Assembly: GCA_900753685.1 (NCBI GenBank) | Contig: CAAEAB010000072.1 | Coordinates: 1 to 15,874, forward strand | Direction: 5' to 3' | Length of the DNA: 15,874 nt | Source: Lachnospiraceae bacterium | GTDB taxonomy: Bacteria > Bacillota > Clostridia > Lachnospirales > Lachnospiraceae | Shown here: one piece after another, positions 14,776-15,874 of the stretch | How the letters are laid out: each line of letters begins with the position of its first letter | Numbering within the stretch: the stretch's first letter is position 1 | Notes under the pieces: model-generated | Told to the model about the DNA's origin: nothing | Seen by the model: only the letters and a program-made list of their open reading frames with translations | The model's database searches: none | Made by a program: the position numbers and the translations under genes

Positions 14776-14805
14776 ATTATAATTTATATTCTGTAAAACT
14801 ATCAA
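14776..14805 (-). promoter_or_regulatory. SigA-type promoter of asnA
   Basis: TTGATA (14800-14805), an 18-base spacer and TATAAT (14776-14781) lie on the minus strand. The predicted start is near 14769, giving a short leader of about 20 bases before the leader ORF's ATG. This placement rules out the TTG start at 14805. Confidence 0.8.
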
Positions 14806-14820
14806 GTCCTTTTACATGAA

Positions 14821-14851
14821 ATGCGAAATTGCAATTATTGCACATTTGCAT
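14821..14851. promoter_or_regulatory. 31-bp imperfect palindrome between asnA and the hydratase gene
   Basis: The core TGCAAT-T-ATTGCA (14830-14842) is perfectly symmetrical, and the outer ends are ATGC and GCAT, with a few mismatches between. Its centre lies about 107 bases upstream of the predicted RpoN start of the hydratase gene, a normal position for an enhancer-binding protein site. It is also about 67 bases upstream of the asnA start, so it could serve either gene. Confidence 0.55.
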
Positions 14852-14915
14852 AACGTTTCCTCAGAAATCCATTCCCAATCCCCCCATTTTTACTGTCTTT
14901 TTTTTAACAAAAATA

Positions 14916-14932
14916 TTGGCATAAAAATTGCG
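14916..14932 (+). promoter_or_regulatory. -24/-12 promoter of RpoN (sigma-54) type
   Basis: TTGGCATAAAAATTGCG carries the invariant GG (14918-14919) and GC (14930-14931) with the required ten bases between them. It agrees with TTGGCA...TTGC and deviates from consensus only at peripheral positions. The predicted start is near 14943, leaving room for the AAGGAGG site (14948-14954) and the ATG at 14964. No good SigA promoter competes. Confidence 0.75.
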
Positions 14933-14963
14933 GTTTAAAAAATAAAAAAGGAGGTTTACTATC

Positions 14964-15380
14964 ATGAAAGGTTTTACAATTAAGGATTTATCTATTGGAC
15001 AGGAAGCCAGCTTCACAAAGACCATCAGCGAAACAGACGTTTATTTATTTGCCGGTATTACAGGAGATATCAACCCGGCCCATTTAAATGAAGAATATGC
15101 AAAAAACACATTCTTTAAAGGTCGAATCGCTCACGGTATGCTTTCCGCCGGTTTAATCTCCGCCGTGCTCGGCGTACATATGCCGGGACCGGGAACTATT
15201 TATTTAAGCCAGACCCTGAACTTCCTGGCTCCGGTTCGTATGGGCGATACAATTACAGCAACAGGTAAGGTTGTTGAAATGATCCCTGAAAAGAACAGAG
15301 TAAAAATTGAGACAGTTTGTACCAATCAGGATGGCGTTGTCGTTACAAAAGGCGAAGCTGTAGTAATGCCGCCGAAGTAA
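14964..15380 (+). CDS. MaoC-family (R)-specific enoyl-CoA hydratase (PhaJ-like)
   Basis: This 138-residue single hot-dog domain protein is the size of PhaJ. It should hydrate trans-2-enoyl-CoA to (R)-3-hydroxyacyl-CoA or catalyse a related MaoC reaction in the cytoplasm. The hydratase motif FAGITGDINPAH (29-40) supplies the catalytic pair Asp35 and His40, with the same five-residue spacing as PhaJ Asp31/His36. GRIAHGMLSAGL, the LNFLAPVRMGDTI overhang and TKGEAVVMPP follow, as in the family. The ATG at 14964 has AAGGAGG nine bases upstream. It is the only plus-strand gene, monocistronic, with an RpoN-type promoter and a strong terminator. The physiological substrate is unknown; no fatty-acid, PHA or butyrate genes are adjacent. 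Confidence 0.9.
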   Translation: MKGFTIKDLSIGQEASFTKTISETDVYLFAGITGDINPAHLNEEYAKNTFFKGRIAHGMLSAGLISAVLGVHMPGPGTIYLSQTLNFLAPVRMGDTITATGKVVEMIPEKNRVKIETVCTNQDGVVVTKGEAVVMPPK

Positions 15381-15445
15381 AATGGGGTCAAATTCAAAGG
15401 GCAGCATGTAGGACTTCCCCTCTTAAATTGAAGTTTTACTTGCGA

Positions 15446-15483
15446 AAGCGGTATCGTTCCTATTATACGATACCGCTTTTTTT
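15446..15483 (+). terminator. Strong Rho-independent terminator of the hydratase gene
   Basis: AAGCGGTATCGT and ACGATACCGCTT form a perfect 12-bp stem around a nine-base loop, followed by T7 on the plus strand. It lies 66 bases after the hydratase stop and abuts the end of the convergent gene at 15482. On the minus strand only TTTC follows the stem, so it is mainly unidirectional. Confidence 0.92.
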
Positions 15484-15772
15484 AATTTGATATTTCCATA
15501 ACGTTCAATTTCCCGCCCTGCATACATATCTGAAAGCTCCGATCATTTCCATTTTTTTCCAATCGAATGACATTATAAAACATCCTCCGATATTCCTGAT
15601 GATTAATCCGAATATTCATTGAAAACTGAATCGTATGGTCATTTTCATCGAGTATCTGTTTCAGGCTGCCGCCATTTTTTAGTTCGCCGCATTTTTCTCC
15701 ATCTATATAAACCTCCAGCAAGGCTGTACTTCCAATAAAAAAATTAACCCGTTCCAACTCAATTGTTCGCAT
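15482..15772 (-). CDS. Hypothetical small protein (96 residues)
   Basis: I do not recognise the family. The 96-residue protein has no signal peptide or membrane helix. Its pattern LLEVYIDGEKCGELKNGGSLKQIL...HTIQFSMNI (18-54) looks like a small beta-rich domain in which a short hairpin (IDG..CGELKNG) precedes further strands, ending with RSFQICMQGGKLNVMEI. That shape recalls PEGA-like or carboxypeptidase-like beta domains, but this is only a resemblance. The ATG at 15772 has a good site (AAAGGAG, nine bases upstream), which supports real translation. It is convergent with the hydratase gene and ends at the T run of that gene's terminator. A possible 18-codon ORF immediately upstream overlaps its ATG. 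Confidence 0.65.
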   Translation of the reverse strand: MRTIELERVNFFIGSTALLEVYIDGEKCGELKNGGSLKQILDENDHTIQFSMNIRINHQEYRRMFYNVIRLEKNGNDRSFQICMQGGKLNVMEISN

Positions 15773-15828
15773 TATCCTTCTCTCCTTTCTACCCCCCCAG
15801 ACCGTCCGAAAACTCGATTTTTAGGCAT
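15772..15828 (-). CDS. Possible 18-codon ORF coupled to the 96-residue gene
   Basis: An ATG at 15828 with AAAGGGG eight bases upstream opens a frame encoding MPKNRVFGRSGGVERREG. It stops in a TAA that overlaps the next gene's ATG (TAATG). It contains a G7 run on the coding strand. The coupling and site are suggestive, but the peptide is short and basic with no recognisable family, so it may be chance. Confidence 0.25.
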   Translation of the reverse strand: MPKNRVFGRSGGVERREG

Positions 15829-15856
15829 AAAATCAGCCCCTTTCTTTCATCTTGTG

Positions 15857-15872
15857 TCATTGAAAACTGAAT
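15857..15872 (+). repeat. 16-bp direct repeat (second copy at 15616-15631)
   Basis: TCATTGAAAACTGAAT occurs identically inside the 96-residue gene (15616-15631) and at the right edge (15857-15872). The sequence resembles the TTGAAAACTGAATA motif often seen in Firmicute rRNA spacers and leaders, but no rRNA is in the window. Chance is possible in AT-rich DNA. Confidence 0.4.
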
Positions 15873-15874
15873 AA

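Noticed and set aside
14719..14805. N-terminal extension of AsnA from a TTG at 14805
   Set aside because: The TTG is the -35 hexamer and the extension spans the -10 TATAAT, so this region is upstream of the predicted transcription start.
14706..14820. T-box or asparagine attenuator upstream of asnA
   Set aside because: The leader between the predicted start and the coding region is about 20-50 bases, too short for a T-box, and the leader peptide has no asparagine codons.
15857..15874. Start of an rRNA operon at the right edge
   Set aside because: Only a 16-base string resembles rRNA spacer motifs; the same string occurs in a coding region, and no rRNA sequence is present.
1..15874. CRISPR array, insertion sequence, prophage or tRNA
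   Set aside because: No regularly spaced repeats, transposase or integrase motifs, or cloverleaf-forming segments were seen on either strand.

Overview
The window looks like chromosome from an anaerobic, endospore-forming Firmicute of class Clostridia, probably Lachnospiraceae-like. This rests on protein resemblance read by eye, not on a search. The evidence is a GerA-type germinant receptor locus, a SipL-like SPOCS/LysM spore morphogenesis protein, a CotS-like coat protein, AGGAGG-type ribosome binding sites, short intergenic gaps and low-to-moderate GC. Almost everything is on the minus strand; the only plus-strand gene is a MaoC/PhaJ-like hydratase near the right end. No tRNA, rRNA, IS element, prophage or CRISPR array is visible, and no gene-free stretch exceeds about 250 bases.

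Layout, left to right. Bases 1-86 hold the N-terminus of a minus-strand exported or membrane protein with its own promoter. Next is a stand-alone class II fructose-bisphosphate aldolase with clear promoter and terminator. A cell-wall operon follows (transcribed ddl, murI, DUF1934), with a promoter upstream of ddl and a terminator hairpin overlapping the last stop codon. Then comes a germinant receptor operon: gerA, followed by one ORF that fuses the GerB permease to the N-terminal domain of GerC. Next is ispE plus an FCD-type GntR regulator, with a vegetative promoter, a perfect 14-bp palindrome just after the predicted transcription start, and a terminator after gntR. Upstream of that is a PrcB-like lipoprotein gene and sipL, preceded by a SigE-like promoter. 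Then come a phosphoglucomutase gene with its terminator, a TTG-started CotS-family gene, and asnA.

The right end holds a divergent intergenic region between asnA (minus) and the PhaJ-like hydratase (plus). It contains a SigA-type promoter for asnA, a 31-bp imperfect palindrome, and a near-consensus -24/-12 SigA54-type (RpoN) promoter directly before the hydratase. A convergent small hypothetical protein closes the window.

The genes fall into three themes: wall and isoprenoid precursor supply (ddl, murI, ispE, pgm), sporulation and germination (gerA/gerBC, sipL, cotS), and small central or amino-acid metabolism units (fba, asnA, phaJ-like). The points most worth a second look are the GerB-GerC(N) fusion with a lost lipobox cysteine, the RpoN promoter with an upstream palindrome, the strong hairpin that buries the cotS ribosome binding site, a 10-codon leader ORF coupled to asnA by ATGA, and the ispE operator-like palindrome beside a GntR gene.
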